Source of the DNA: Myxococcota bacterium
GTDB taxonomy: Bacteria > Myxococcota > B64-G9
NCBI GenBank assembly: GCA_022710975.1
Contig: JAKLGA010000002.1
Location: 310,001 to 374,000, forward strand
Length of the DNA: 64,000 nt
Direction: 5' to 3'
Shown here: positions 17,808 through 27,303 of the stretch, piece by piece
How positions within the stretch are numbered: the stretch's first letter is position 1
Layout of the letters: each line of letters opens with the position of its first letter
Translations under genes and position numbers: made by a program
Notes under the pieces: model-generated
Seen by the model: only the letters and a program-made list of their open reading frames with translations
What the model was told of the DNA's origin: nothing
The model's database searches: none

Positions 17808-18200
17808 TCACCCCACGGTGATGTCGAAGCCCGGCGGGTTCTCGAGGTGCTTCTTGACGGCGCACTTCTGGGCCGAGCGGACGATGGCCGCGTGGTGCTC
17901 CTGTCCGACACCCGCGGGCAAGCGGATGGACATGCGCACCTTGCCGATCAAGCCCGTGGACGGATCGCGCTCGTGGTCCTGGAGGATCTGCAGGCCCCCG
18001 GTTGGCAGGCCGCGCGCCTTGAGGTAGCCCAGCACGTAGATGCCCGCGCACGTGCCCAGCGAGGCCAGGAACAGGGAGAAGGGCGTGGGCGCCGAGCCCT
18101 CCCCGCCCCCCTCGGCCGGTTGGTCGGTGTGCACCGTGAAGCCGCCGAGCTGCGCGTCCACCCTCAGTCCGCCCGGGAAGCTCACCACCAGGTCCGCCAT
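17808..18200 (-). CDS. OsmC-family protein
   Basis: The 130-aa product follows a strong GGAGGAGGAG site. OsmC-family proteins are dimeric thiol-dependent peroxidases that reduce organic hydroperoxides. The two redox cysteines are present: Cys51 in SLGTCAGIYVLGYL and Cys113 in SAQKCAVKKHLE. The sequence resembles the OsmC/YhfA-type branch rather than Ohr; the physiological substrate is uncertain. It lies downstream of the Stig1-like gene on the same strand (89-nt gap with a hairpin GCCGGG-N7-CCCGGC at 18248-18266), and shows no ECF motif of its own. Confidence 0.9.
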   Translation of the reverse strand: MADLVVSFPGGLRVDAQLGGFTVHTDQPAEGGGEGSAPTPFSLFLASLGTCAGIYVLGYLKARGLPTGGLQILQDHERDPSTGLIGKVRMSIRLPAGVGQEHHAAIVRSAQKCAVKKHLENPPGFDITVG

Positions 18201-18289
18201 GACTGAAGCTCCTCCTCCCCCACCGCCCTCAAGGTGGGTCCGCCTCTGCCGGGCGTCAACCCCGGCCAGCGGGCCGCGAGGGTCCCCGC

Positions 18290-20176
18290 TCACCAGGCCA
18301 TGGGGCACTGGTCGGCCTGGACACAGACGATCACACCCGGGTCGCCCGGGTACGGGCAGCAGCGCGTCTGGCCCTGGCACTCCTCGCAGGGGCAGGCGTC
18401 GCAGCCGCGGGCGAGGGTGAACGCGCGGCAGTCGCCGCGCGCGCACAGCTCGTCCACGGCGCAGGTGAGGTTGCACTCGCCGCAGTTCAAGGGATGGACG
18501 TTGAACGCGGCGTCGGTCACGCAGGACTGCGCGTTTGGATCGCAGCTCGTCGTCGGGCCCATGCAGTTGTTGACGCAGTTGCTGTTCATGCAGAAGTCCT
18601 GCTGTCCCGTGCACGTCCGCCCGCACTGGCCGCAGTTCGTGTCGTCGCTGCGGGTGTCCACGCAGGCCCCGGCGCACAGCGTCAGGCCCGGCCGGCAGGC
18701 GCACTGGCCATCCAGACAGTACTGGGCATCCTCGCAGACGGTGCCGCAGCCGCCGCAGGCCGTGGGATCGTCCTGCAGATCGAGGCACTGGTCCACTCCG
18801 CCCACCTCGCAGAGGCTCAGGCCGGCCGCGCAGCCGCACACCCCGGCGGTGCACAACCCGAACAGCGGATCGCAGCTCGTGCCGCAGGCCCCGCAGTGAT
18901 CCTCGTCGGTGTCCAGGTCCGCGCACGCCCCGCCGCAGTCCTGGGTGCCGGCCGGGCAGGAGCAAGCGCCGTCCTGGCAGACCGCACCCGTGTCGCAGCG
19001 CGTGTCGCAGGTGCCGCAGTGGTCCGGGTCGAGGTCCAGGGACACGCAGCCCTCGCCGCACAGGCTGAGCCCGACCGGGCACTGGCAGGCGCCGGAGACG
19101 CACACGGCGGCGTCCCCGCAGTCGGTCTGGCAATCGCCGCAGTGCTCCGGATCCGAGGACAGCTCCGCGCACACGGCGCCGCAGTCCACCTGGCCGGACG
19201 GGCACACGCACACGCCCGAGGTGCAGGTCGCGCCCGCGGGGCAAGCCTCGGGGCAAGAGCCGCAGTGCTGGAGGTCGCTCGACAAATCCGTGCACACCCC
19301 GCCGCAGTCCACCAGCTCGCCCGGGCAGGGTTGGCACACGCCCGCGACGCACTCCGCGCCCACCAGACACTCCTCGCCGCAGATCCCGCAGTTGGCGGGA
19401 TCCGTGGCCAGCTCCGCGCACACGTCCCCGCAGTTGACCTCTCCGGCCGGGCAGGTGCACACCCCGGCGGCGCAGGTGCCACCCTCCCCGCAGGCCGCCC
19501 CGCAGGCGCCGCAGTTCGCCATATCGGTCTGGAGGTCGGCGCACACGCTCCCGCAGTCACTCCACCCTGCCGGGCACACGCAGCCGCCCGAGATGCACTC
19601 CTCTCCGGGGATGCAGGCCACGTCGCACGTGCCGCAGTAGCCCGGATCGCTGGACAGATCCGCGCAGGCCTCCCCGCAGTTCACCTCTCCGGCGGGGCAG
19701 GTGCACACGCCGTCCGCGCAGGTGCCACCCTCGCCGCAGGGTCGGTTGCAGGCGCCGCAGTGGTCCATGTCGGTCAGGAGATCGGCGCAGGCGTCCCGGC
19801 AGCGCTCGGTCCCCTCCGGGCACTGGCAGGCGCCCGACACGCACTCCCCACCGGTCGGACAGTCCCGGCCGCAGGCGCCACAGTTCGCCTCGTCCGCGGA
19901 CAGGTCCACGCACTCGGTGTCGCACTCGAGCAGCCCCGCGGGGCAGCCCGCGAGACACCCGCCCAGGTGGCATAGCTCCCCGTCCTCGCAGGCGTCTCCG
20001 CATGCGCCACAGTTCTGCTCATCGGCCTGGAGATCGACGCAGGCGCCGTCGCAGGCGGTCAGGCCCGTGTCGCAAGCTCCCGGCCTGGAAGTGGAATCAC
20101 AGGCGGGCTGGAGGCAGACGGCGGCCAGGAGCAGCACCCACGCGAAGGCCGGGACGATCCGAGCACCGCGAGACAT
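18290..20176 (-). CDS. Stig1-like Cys-rich repeat protein (13 units), probable lipoprotein
   Basis: The ATG at 20176 follows GAGGAGGACACC. The signal ends VCLQPACDST, a probable lipobox. The rest is 13 tandem units of about 34-36 residues of the form CPAGxxxCGxxCxDLxxDxxxCGxCxxxC...GxCxxGxC, as in Stig1-like proteins described from myxobacteria. The last unit is divergent (CDPNAQSCVTD) and leads into a 40-residue end module with CPCEEC, RCCPYPGDP and CVQADQCP, shared with the protein encoded at 23822-26086. The Cys pairs imply oxidative folding outside the cytoplasm. Together with PilY1 it may form part of a surface or pilus-tip assembly. It has its own ECF-type promoter. Confidence 0.9.
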   Translation of the reverse strand: MSRGARIVPAFAWVLLLAAVCLQPACDSTSRPGACDTGLTACDGACVDLQADEQNCGACGDACEDGELCHLGGCLAGCPAGLLECDTECVDLSADEANCGACGRDCPTGGECVSGACQCPEGTERCRDACADLLTDMDHCGACNRPCGEGGTCADGVCTCPAGEVNCGEACADLSSDPGYCGTCDVACIPGEECISGGCVCPAGWSDCGSVCADLQTDMANCGACGAACGEGGTCAAGVCTCPAGEVNCGDVCAELATDPANCGICGEECLVGAECVAGVCQPCPGELVDCGGVCTDLSSDLQHCGSCPEACPAGATCTSGVCVCPSGQVDCGAVCAELSSDPEHCGDCQTDCGDAAVCVSGACQCPVGLSLCGEGCVSLDLDPDHCGTCDTRCDTGAVCQDGACSCPAGTQDCGGACADLDTDEDHCGACGTSCDPLFGLCTAGVCGCAAGLSLCEVGGVDQCLDLQDDPTACGGCGTVCEDAQYCLDGQCACRPGLTLCAGACVDTRSDDTNCGQCGRTCTGQQDFCMNSNCVNNCMGPTTSCDPNAQSCVTDAAFNVHPLNCGECNLTCAVDELCARGDCRAFTLARGCDACPCEECQGQTRCCPYPGDPGVIVCVQADQCPMAW

Positions 20177-20220
20177 GGTGTCCTCCTCGAGGCCCGACAG
20201 GGTGCGGGCCTCTGGCGTAC

Positions 20221-20245
20221 TACGCACGGCCGCCAGAGGAGGTAA
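20221..20245 (-). promoter_or_regulatory. ECF-type promoter (site 1) before the Stig1-like gene
   Basis: Read on the minus strand: TTACC (20245-20241), 15 nt, GCGTA (20225-20221). The same motif precedes PilY1, the second Stig1-like gene, the sigma gene itself and the divergent lipoprotein gene. Confidence 0.65.
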
Positions 20246-20265
20246 CGCGGAGCGGAGCGGCGCGC

Positions 20266-23200
20266 CTAGAGCACCCGGCCCCAGTGGATCATCTGGGCGC
20301 TCGGCGCCAGGCCCGGGACGGTCACGGTGTAGACCGAGGTGCCCACCGGCAGGGTCAGCGAAGCTCTGCCATCCGGCGTGAACACGACCGACGGCGAGGT
20401 GAGCGGGCCTCCCACACCGGGCTGGAACGGGGCTATGACCGGCGTGGTGAAGTCGTCGAAGTCGAGGCCGTACAGCCTGCCCGTGCCCGGCTCGCAGCGG
20501 TTCGGGTTGGCGATGTAAGTGGTGTAGTAGACGTTGCCGCCCGCCACGAACGGCTTGCCCCACATGCGCTCACCGGCGCCCAGCGCCAACCGCATCTGCG
20601 GATCGAGGTAACCCACGGCGTCCGGCGTGCGGTAGCTCGAGGCGTCGCCCGACAGGGTCTGCTCCACCCCGAAGAAGTACTCCTGGGCGGTGCGGACCTC
20701 GAAGGTGTCGTTCTCGCCCGTGCCGAAGAACAGCACCAGGTTGCGCTCGTAGTTCAGCGCCAGGGTGGGCGGCACCATGATCGGCCGCGGCGTGAGCCCC
20801 GCGTCGCGCTGCATGTCGAACCAGGGCGAGGGCGGCTTGGTGGGGTCGTTTTCCACCCGGCCCACGTCCCAGAGGTAGGTCGTGGCGCCGGCCACGTTGG
20901 GCTGGATCAGCATGTTGCTCACCACGCTCTTCTCGGTCTCCAGCCCGTCGTCCTTGTACAGCGCGGTCTCGAAGCCGACCTGGTACACCCGGCCCTTGGT
21001 GGTGGGGAAGAAGGCCGAGGTGATGTACTCGCCCAGGTGGACGTTGTAGGCCACCGGCGTGCCGGCCATGCTCTCGATCATGAAGTCCTGGTCCACGGAC
21101 AGCTCGAAGCGGCCCTGGTGCTCGTGATCCACGAAGTCGCAGCCCTCGGTCTTGAGGAAGATGTAGACGCCTCCGGCCACGTTCTTCGGCTTCTGGAAGG
21201 TGTAGTGGCAGGGCGTGGTCCCGTTCCCGTTGCAGCCCGGCATGCCCGTGCCCGGGTTGTAGCAGCAGTCCTTCTGGTAGAGCGTGTCCGTCTCGGTCAC
21301 CGTGCAGTAGTCGAGCAGCTCCGGCGGCAGGTAGGGAGGGTTCTGGACCTCGAGCCGCTTCTCGTCGCACCACCAGCCCTCGCCGTCGAAGTTGTTGCCG
21401 TTGCCGATGTGGTTCCAGGTGGAGGTCGGATCCGTCGCCAGGGTGTTGTAGAAATCGTCCAGCAGCGCCTGGTTGCCGGCGTTCACCGCCTCCGAGATCA
21501 GGAAGCGCTTGAGCAGCTTGCCGGTCTCCACGTCGATCACGTGCACCGAGTTGGCGAGGATCAGGCCCTCGACGAAGTCGATGCAGCTCATGACGTTCAG
21601 CAGCGAGGAGGTCGGCACGTAACCGCCGGGGACGATCATCACCGGCTTGCTGATGTAGGGCGGATCACCCGCGCTGGCGTTCGCGTCCTTCAGCCAGACC
21701 TGGCCCACGACGGGCTGGGAGTGGGAGAAGGCCCGCGAGCCCGAGCACTGCTTGAGGGAGTAGTCCAGGGAGATGTCCACGTCGGGCCGGTACTCCCACA
21801 GGTACTTGGGGTTCTGTGGGTCGGTCACGTCCAGCGCGAAGTAGCCCGAGCCGCCCCCGCGCAGGCTGCCGAACAGCACCGTGCGGTAGGCGCCCAGGAT
21901 GGGCTGGTTGGCGGCGTCCTTGACCGGGTTGCCCAGCTTGTCGAGCAGCGGCACGTCTTTGAAGTACACGTCGCGCACCACGGGCGTGTTGTCCACGTAG
22001 TAGTCGTGCCGCACGCGCACGTTCTGGATCTTGTGCAGGAGCTGGTTGGGGATGAAGGCCCACAGCTCCCGGCCGGTCTCGTCCGCCCCCACCCCGTCCA
22101 CGTCCTCGGCCACGAAGGCGTGCAGCATGCCGTCGTTGGCGCCCACGTACACCATGGTGTGGCGATCGATGTTGTTGCGGAAGTAGAACTCGTACTTGAA
22201 GTCCTCGCCCAGCGCGGACGGCGCGGTCACCACCGCCGGGCTGGAGTGGAAGATGTCGCCCAGCCAGGGGGCGGTCACGGTCACCTTGTCGCCCACCGAG
22301 GTGGTCCCGGGCACGCCGCGCACGAAGTTCTTGATCTTGTCCGAGAGCGCCGGCACGCCGATGCCCTCGCTGTCCCACAGGCACATCCAGGGATCGGTGT
22401 CGTGCAGCCCGGCCTCGAAGGAGTACAGGCCGTCGTCCGGGTTGGCCGACACCGGCCGGGGGAGCTGGCTGGCCAGGAAGGTGGAGGAGCGCGGGTCGTG
22501 GACCACGGTGTAGAGGCGCCGCGAGTTCGAGTTCTGGGCGGCCAGCACCTCGTCGAAGCGGGTCCACTGGGCCTGCGGGGTCCACTGCGGATTCCCGTCC
22601 CCGTCCAGGATCACCGGGATGCGGATGAGGTGGCCCTGCCAGCCGATGCCCGACAGGCTGACCTCGAAGTAGGCGGCGAACTGGAAGCTCTTGTCGTAGG
22701 TCAGGCTGGAGGCCACCGAGGTCATCTCGGTGCGGCTGGCCGCGCCGGACAGGATGGCGTCCAGCACGGCCGAGAAGGCCAGGTAGAGCGTCAGCGGGTT
22801 GTCGGCCACGAAGGAGGGCACCAGCCCGCCCGAGCCGGCGTAGGCGATGGGGTCGGTCCAGGGGCGCACGTCGCCGAAGCCGACCACGAACACCGGGATG
22901 CCCATGGAGAACAGGTTGAAGGCCTCCTGCTCGGGCGAGGAGTAGCCGTAGTCCCAGGGCCCGTTGTTGCCGCCGTCGGTCATCAGCAGCACGAATCTCC
23001 GGCGGCAGAGCTCCATGGGGTCCGTGTAGGCCGGGGTGACCTCGGTGGTCCAGTGGGTGTAGTACCAGCGGGCGTCCCACAGCGAGGCGTTCAGCGGGGT
23101 GCAGCCGGTCGCCCCGGCCGCACAGGCGCCGTCCTGGACCTTGACGTTGTTGCCCAGGATGTCCGTGGGATCGGCCGGATCGACGAGATCGACCAGCCCC

Positions 23201-23673
23201 CCGCCGACGGCGCCGCGCTGCTTGATGCCTATCTGGCCCTTGCTGGCCTTGGAGTCGCCCGTGCCCCAGGCCGGGTAGTTCCACACGGTGCTGCCCCTGC
23301 ACCAGCCACAGCCGCAGGGCCGGTCGTCGTCGAACGTGGCGAAACCGAAACGGACCAGGTCCTTGTAGATGTCCAGGATGCCGTTCGGAGACTGGCGGGT
23401 GAGGTCGCCGCACGTGCCGCGCTGCCACAGGTAGGTCCCGGTGAGCACCTCGCGGGTGGCGAGTTGGGCCGAGCAGAAGCCGGCCGCCGTCCCGCTGCCG
23501 CAGGGGTACCAGCCGCCCGCCATGGAGCCCGAGGTGTCGATGATCACGAAGACGTCGGGCAGGGCCAGCAGGGGATCGTCCCCCGAGTAGATCCCCTGCG
23601 CCCGTGCCGGGGCCCAGCTCGCCAGCGCGGCCAGCGCAGTGCCGAACGCCACCAGCGCCGCTCTCCTCGTCAT
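20266..23673 (-). CDS. pilY1: PilY1-like type IV pilus tip adhesin with VWA domain
   Basis: The 1135-aa protein has a Sec signal peptide ending APARAQG. A von Willebrand A domain (about 35-340) contains DVFVIIDTSGSM with the DxSxS metal site. The C-terminal two thirds is a PilY1 beta-propeller: VYVGANDGMLHAFVAEDVDG, ELWAFIPNQLL, YYVDNTPVVRDVY and GSLRGGGSGYFALDVTDP. PilY1 is the tip adhesin and assembly factor of type IV pili. An internal section about residues 690-800 (Cys-rich, KDCCYNPGTG) may be a lineage-specific insert. Pilus genes are absent from the window. It lies between two Stig1-like paralogues and is preceded by an ECF-type promoter, so its expression is probably coupled to the adjacent sigma factor. 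Confidence 0.92.
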   Translation of the reverse strand: MTRRAALVAFGTALAALASWAPARAQGIYSGDDPLLALPDVFVIIDTSGSMAGGWYPCGSGTAAGFCSAQLATREVLTGTYLWQRGTCGDLTRQSPNGILDIYKDLVRFGFATFDDDRPCGCGWCRGSTVWNYPAWGTGDSKASKGQIGIKQRGAVGGGLVDLVDPADPTDILGNNVKVQDGACAAGATGCTPLNASLWDARWYYTHWTTEVTPAYTDPMELCRRRFVLLMTDGGNNGPWDYGYSSPEQEAFNLFSMGIPVFVVGFGDVRPWTDPIAYAGSGGLVPSFVADNPLTLYLAFSAVLDAILSGAASRTEMTSVASSLTYDKSFQFAAYFEVSLSGIGWQGHLIRIPVILDGDGNPQWTPQAQWTRFDEVLAAQNSNSRRLYTVVHDPRSSTFLASQLPRPVSANPDDGLYSFEAGLHDTDPWMCLWDSEGIGVPALSDKIKNFVRGVPGTTSVGDKVTVTAPWLGDIFHSSPAVVTAPSALGEDFKYEFYFRNNIDRHTMVYVGANDGMLHAFVAEDVDGVGADETGRELWAFIPNQLLHKIQNVRVRHDYYVDNTPVVRDVYFKDVPLLDKLGNPVKDAANQPILGAYRTVLFGSLRGGGSGYFALDVTDPQNPKYLWEYRPDVDISLDYSLKQCSGSRAFSHSQPVVGQVWLKDANASAGDPPYISKPVMIVPGGYVPTSSLLNVMSCIDFVEGLILANSVHVIDVETGKLLKRFLISEAVNAGNQALLDDFYNTLATDPTSTWNHIGNGNNFDGEGWWCDEKRLEVQNPPYLPPELLDYCTVTETDTLYQKDCCYNPGTGMPGCNGNGTTPCHYTFQKPKNVAGGVYIFLKTEGCDFVDHEHQGRFELSVDQDFMIESMAGTPVAYNVHLGEYITSAFFPTTKGRVYQVGFETALYKDDGLETEKSVVSNMLIQPNVAGATTYLWDVGRVENDPTKPPSPWFDMQRDAGLTPRPIMVPPTLALNYERNLVLFFGTGENDTFEVRTAQEYFFGVEQTLSGDASSYRTPDAVGYLDPQMRLALGAGERMWGKPFVAGGNVYYTTYIANPNRCEPGTGRLYGLDFDDFTTPVIAPFQPGVGGPLTSPSVVFTPDGRASLTLPVGTSVYTVTVPGLAPSAQMIHWGRVL

Positions 23674-23740
23674 GGCCTGCCTCCCTCGTTCACCCGTGAG
23701 GAACGACGAGGCCAGCGAGCACGCGGGCCTCGGGAGCGAG

Positions 23741-23764
23741 TACGCGGGGGGGTTGAAAAGGTAA
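23741..23764 (-). promoter_or_regulatory. ECF-type promoter (site 2) before pilY1
   Basis: Minus strand: TTACC (23764-23760), 14 nt, GCGTA (23745-23741), about 68 nt upstream of the ATG at 23673. Confidence 0.65.
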
Positions 23765-23821
23765 CGGACGGCGGAGTGGCGCGCTGGCGCCACCCGCCGC
23801 GTGGACTGCCCGAGGTTTGGC

Positions 23822-26086
23822 TCAGCCGCCCATCGGGCACTGGTTGCCCTGGACGCAGAGGATCACGGACGGATCGCCGGGGTAGGTGCAGCAGCGGCTG
23901 CCGTCCGCGCAGTTCTGGCAGGGGCAGGAGTCGCAGCCCAGGGCCGCGTCGAAGGCCACGCAGGCGCCCTGCACGCACAGCTCGCCCACGGCGCAGACCA
24001 GGTTGCAGCCGCCGCAGTGGATCGGGCTGGTGTTGAAGACCGAGTCGAACACGCAGGACTGGGCATTCGGATCGCACTCGGTGGTCTGGCCTGAGCAGGA
24101 CATCACGCAGTTGTTGTTCTGGCAGAACGCGCCCACGCCGGCCTGGCCCGTGCACTCCCGGCCGCACTGGCCGCAGTTCGCGTCGTCGCTGCGGGTGTCC
24201 ATGCACGCCCCGCCGCAGTCCGTGAGCCCCGGCCGGCAGGCACACGCGCCATCCAGGCAATACTGGGTGTCCCCGCAGACGCCGGTGCAGCTGCCGCAGC
24301 TCTCCGGATCATCGAGGAGATCGCGGCAGACGTTGGCGCCCTCGTCGCAGTTGGCCAGCCCGGCCATGCACTCGCACACGCCCGCGGTGCACATCCCGAA
24401 AGCGGGGTCGCACGCCGTGCCGCAGGCCCCGCAGTTGGCCTCGTCGCTGGCGAGGTCCGCGCACGCCCCGCCGCAGTCCTGGGTCCCGGCAGGGCACTCG
24501 CACTGGCCGTCCTGGCAGATGGCTCCTTCCGGACAATCGTGCCCGCACTGGCCGCAGTTGGCCGGATCGAGGAGGAGCGACACGCAGGCGCCGTCGCAGG
24601 CGGTCAGCCCCAGCGGGCACTGGCAGGCGCCGGAGATGCACTCGGCCCCTTCGTCGCACGCGATCTGGCAGCCACCGCAGAGATCCGGATCGGTGGAGAG
24701 GTCCGCACATTCCACCCCACAGTCCACCAGTCCGTCCGGGCAGGTGCACACCCCGTCGAGGCACTCGGCCCCCGCGGGGCAGTGGGTCTCGCACGCCCCG
24801 CAGTGCTGCACGTCCGAGGCGAGGTCCGTGCACACACCGCCGCAGTCCACCAGCTCGCCCGGGCAGGGCTGGCACACGCCCGCGATGCACTCGGCGCCCA
24901 GGGCGCACTCCACGCCGCACTGGCCGCAGTTGGTGATGTCGGTGGCCAGGTCCGCGCACAGATCGCCGCAGTTCACCAAGCCGGCGGGGCAGGTGCACAC
25001 CCCACCCACGCAGCTGCCGCCCTCGCCGCACAGCGTCCCGCATGCGCCGCAGTTCTGCATGTCGGTCTGGAGATCCGCGCACACGTCGCCGCAGTCGGTC
25101 CAGCCTTCCGGGCAGACGCACGCACCCGAGAGGCACTCCTCCCCGGGCAGGCAGACCACCTCGCAGGTGCCGCAGTGGCTGGCGTCGCTGGACAGATCGG
25201 CGCAGTCATCGCCGCAGTTCACCAACCCCGCCGGGCACAGGCACAAGCCGTCCTGACAGGTGCCGCCGAGGCCGCACAGGTTGCCGCAGCTCCCGCAGTT
25301 GCCGAGGTCGGTCAACAGATCAGCGCACGCGTCGCCGCACAGCACCTCGTCGGCCGCGCAGCGGCACAGGCCCGAGATGCACTCCCCGCCCAGCGGGCAG
25401 GCCACGGCGCACGAGCCGCAGTGGAGCACGTCGCTGGACAGATCCGCGCACACCTGGTCGCAGTCCACCTCGCCCACGGGACAAGTGCAGGCCCCCGCCT
25501 CGCACAGGGCGGTGGGGGGGCAGGCGTTGCCGCAGGCCCCGCAGTGGTCCTCGTCCGTCGTCCAGTCGACGCACTCACCCGCGCACTCCTCGGCATCCGC
25601 CTGGCAAGCGCAATGCCCGTCGACGCAGTTCGCCAGGGCACCGCAGGCGTTGAGGCAGGAGCCGCAGTGGCCCTCGTCGGTCGCCAGGTCCACGCAGCTG
25701 CCTGCGCAGTCCGTCTCCCCCGCTCCACAGGCGGGCTGGCACAGCCCGCCCAGGCACTCCACCCCGGGGTCGCAGGCGTGGTCGCACGACCCGCAGTTCG
25801 CCTCGTCCGTGGCCAGGTCCACGCACGCCCCGGAGCAGTCCGCCTCCCCTGCCCCGCAGCCGGCCTGGCACGCTCCGTCCACGCACTCCACCCCGGGGTC
25901 GCAGGCGTGGTCACACGTCCCGCAGTTCGTCTCGTCCGTAGCCAGGTTCACGCACACCCCGGAGCAGTCCGCCTCCTGGATATCGCACTCCAGAGGGCTG
26001 GACTCACTTCCACACCCCGCTCCTCCCAGGCAGAGCGCCAGCAGTGTCTCGAGCGCGAGCAGCCCTCTGGAAATACGACTCCTCAT
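23822..26086 (-). CDS. Stig1-like Cys-rich repeat protein (16 units), probable lipoprotein
   Basis: A strong GAGGAGGAGGTG site precedes ATG 26086. The signal ends GGAGCGSE, a probable lipobox. Sixteen Cys-rich units follow, similar to those in the 18290-20176 protein; the last twelve match that protein's units 2-13 in order, so this copy has three extra N-terminal units. The end module (SCPCQNC, RCCTYPGDP, CVQGNQCP) matches the paralogue closely. The two proteins are therefore an old duplication around PilY1 with unit gain or loss. Function is not known; a structural surface or pilus-associated role is inferred. Confidence 0.9.
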   Translation of the reverse strand: MRSRISRGLLALETLLALCLGGAGCGSESSPLECDIQEADCSGVCVNLATDETNCGTCDHACDPGVECVDGACQAGCGAGEADCSGACVDLATDEANCGSCDHACDPGVECLGGLCQPACGAGETDCAGSCVDLATDEGHCGSCLNACGALANCVDGHCACQADAEECAGECVDWTTDEDHCGACGNACPPTALCEAGACTCPVGEVDCDQVCADLSSDVLHCGSCAVACPLGGECISGLCRCAADEVLCGDACADLLTDLGNCGSCGNLCGLGGTCQDGLCLCPAGLVNCGDDCADLSSDASHCGTCEVVCLPGEECLSGACVCPEGWTDCGDVCADLQTDMQNCGACGTLCGEGGSCVGGVCTCPAGLVNCGDLCADLATDITNCGQCGVECALGAECIAGVCQPCPGELVDCGGVCTDLASDVQHCGACETHCPAGAECLDGVCTCPDGLVDCGVECADLSTDPDLCGGCQIACDEGAECISGACQCPLGLTACDGACVSLLLDPANCGQCGHDCPEGAICQDGQCECPAGTQDCGGACADLASDEANCGACGTACDPAFGMCTAGVCECMAGLANCDEGANVCRDLLDDPESCGSCTGVCGDTQYCLDGACACRPGLTDCGGACMDTRSDDANCGQCGRECTGQAGVGAFCQNNNCVMSCSGQTTECDPNAQSCVFDSVFNTSPIHCGGCNLVCAVGELCVQGACVAFDAALGCDSCPCQNCADGSRCCTYPGDPSVILCVQGNQCPMGG

Positions 26087-26168
26087 CGCACACCTCCTCC
26101 TCGGCGGTCCATGGCGCCACAGACCGGCCTGGGTCGAAGACGTCGACAGACCTTGGCGCTGGCTCTAC

Positions 26169-26193
26169 TACGCGGGGGAGGCGGTGCGGGTAA
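26169..26193 (-). promoter_or_regulatory. ECF-type promoter (site 3) before the second Stig1-like gene
   Basis: Minus strand: TTACC (26193-26189), 15 nt, GCGTA (26173-26169), in the gap after the anti-sigma gene and 83 nt before the ATG at 26086. Confidence 0.65.
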
Positions 26194-26202
26194 CGGCGGC
26201 GC

Positions 26203-27303
26203 TCACCACTGGACCTTGTAGTCGCGAATCTCGACCCGTCGCTCGGGCTGCAGCGCCTCCGCGGGCGGGTGTGGGCGGACGGCGGGCTCCGGCGGCTGGT
26301 CGACCGGGGCAGGCCCGGGAACGTCCGCCGCCATCGCCAGCGCCGGGCCCATGCTCAGGCTGCGGCGATTGCCCAGCACGTCCTCGGCCACCAGCTCGAG
26401 GTGCTGGCCGGGCTTGACCCGGACGCGCTCGGCGAAGCGGCCCTGCGCATCCAGGGCGATGGGGCGGCCGTTGAGCCACACCCGGGCATGCGTGTCGGCC
26501 TGGCCAGCCACGGGCAGGGCCGCCGAGGCGACCAGCGCGCCCTGGGGCTCCCGCAGCGAGATCTCGACCGTGTCCCGGACCGGAACAGGCGTGGGGACCT
26601 CTGTCCCCGGGGCCAGGCGCACCTGCAGCCCGGCCTGGAGCGGCAGGCGCCGCTCGCCCGCCACCACCTCGGCCTGGCCCTTGCGAACCGCGACCACCGC
26701 GCGCCCGCCCTCCAGGGCCAGGGCGTCGAAGGCCCCCTGGCGGCCCTCGACCAGGGTGCGCGAGGGCCGGTGGGTCACCTGCACCGCGCGCCGCCCGCCG
26801 TCGAGCAGCTCCACGCTCACCCGGCCGAGCTCGAGCTCCAGGCTGCGCATCGCCGGCTCGAGCCGCACCAGGCGCACGGCGGTCGCCGCGTGCAGGATGA
26901 CCCGCGCGTCCGGGTCCAGGTCGAGCTCCGCGCGGGAGTCATCGCCCACGGACACGAGGTCCTGCGCGTGGAGCACCTCCCCCATCCGCACCGGCGATCG
27001 CTGGCCCGCCGCCACCCGGTGGACCTCTCCGCTCACCTGCCGCACCCGGCAGCTCCCCGGCCCGAGGTGCCGGTCCCCGCCGGGCGCGCCCAGCAAGAAG
27101 AAGAGGATCACGCCCAGCGCCAGCCCGGCGAGCAAGCCTCCGCCGGCCCAGGCCAGCCGCGGCGAGAGGCGTCGGCCTGGCCCCACAGGACGGGCCACCC
27201 CTTCGCGCCTCAGCGCGTCCAGGATGGCAGGGGCCAGATCCCGGGAGAGCTCCGGTCGCGGCAGCTCCGAGAGCTGGCGCTCGAGTTCTTCAGGCGAATT
27301 CAT
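26203..27303 (-). CDS. FecR-domain anti-sigma factor
   Basis: The 366-aa protein starts with a cytoplasmic helical segment (EELERQLSELP, residues 1-45) that would hold the sigma factor. One membrane span follows (about 51-73; LAWAGGGLLAGLALGVILFFLL), then a periplasmic FecR-like beta domain (about 85-215; RVRQVSGEVHRVAAGQ, DDSRAELDLDPDARVIL). A second beta-sandwich domain follows (about 230-330), with a Pro-rich end. Its ATG overlaps the sigma gene's stop (ATGA), so the pair are translated together. No zinc-binding ZAS motif is seen, so the release signal is probably sensed in the periplasm by the FecR part. Confidence 0.85.
   Translation of the reverse strand: MNSPEELERQLSELPRPELSRDLAPAILDALRREGVARPVGPGRRLSPRLAWAGGGLLAGLALGVILFFLLGAPGGDRHLGPGSCRVRQVSGEVHRVAAGQRSPVRMGEVLHAQDLVSVGDDSRAELDLDPDARVILHAATAVRLVRLEPAMRSLELELGRVSVELLDGGRRAVQVTHRPSRTLVEGRQGAFDALALEGGRAVVAVRKGQAEVVAGERRLPLQAGLQVRLAPGTEVPTPVPVRDTVEISLREPQGALVASAALPVAGQADTHARVWLNGRPIALDAQGRFAERVRVKPGQHLELVAEDVLGNRRSLSMGPALAMAADVPGPAPVDQPPEPAVRPHPPAEALQPERRVEIRDYKVQW

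Noticed and set aside
20002-24036. A 1344-residue plus-strand open frame opposite pilY1
   Set aside because: It is antisense to a protein with strong PilY1/VWA homology; its His/Val/Arg/Gly-rich sequence is typical of a GC-rich antisense frame and it has no domain or ribosome-binding site.
18290-26086. A CRISPR-like or satellite array because of the regular spacing of repeated DNA
   Set aside because: The periodicity is that of coding Cys-rich protein units with varied sequence; there are no identical repeats with unique spacers.
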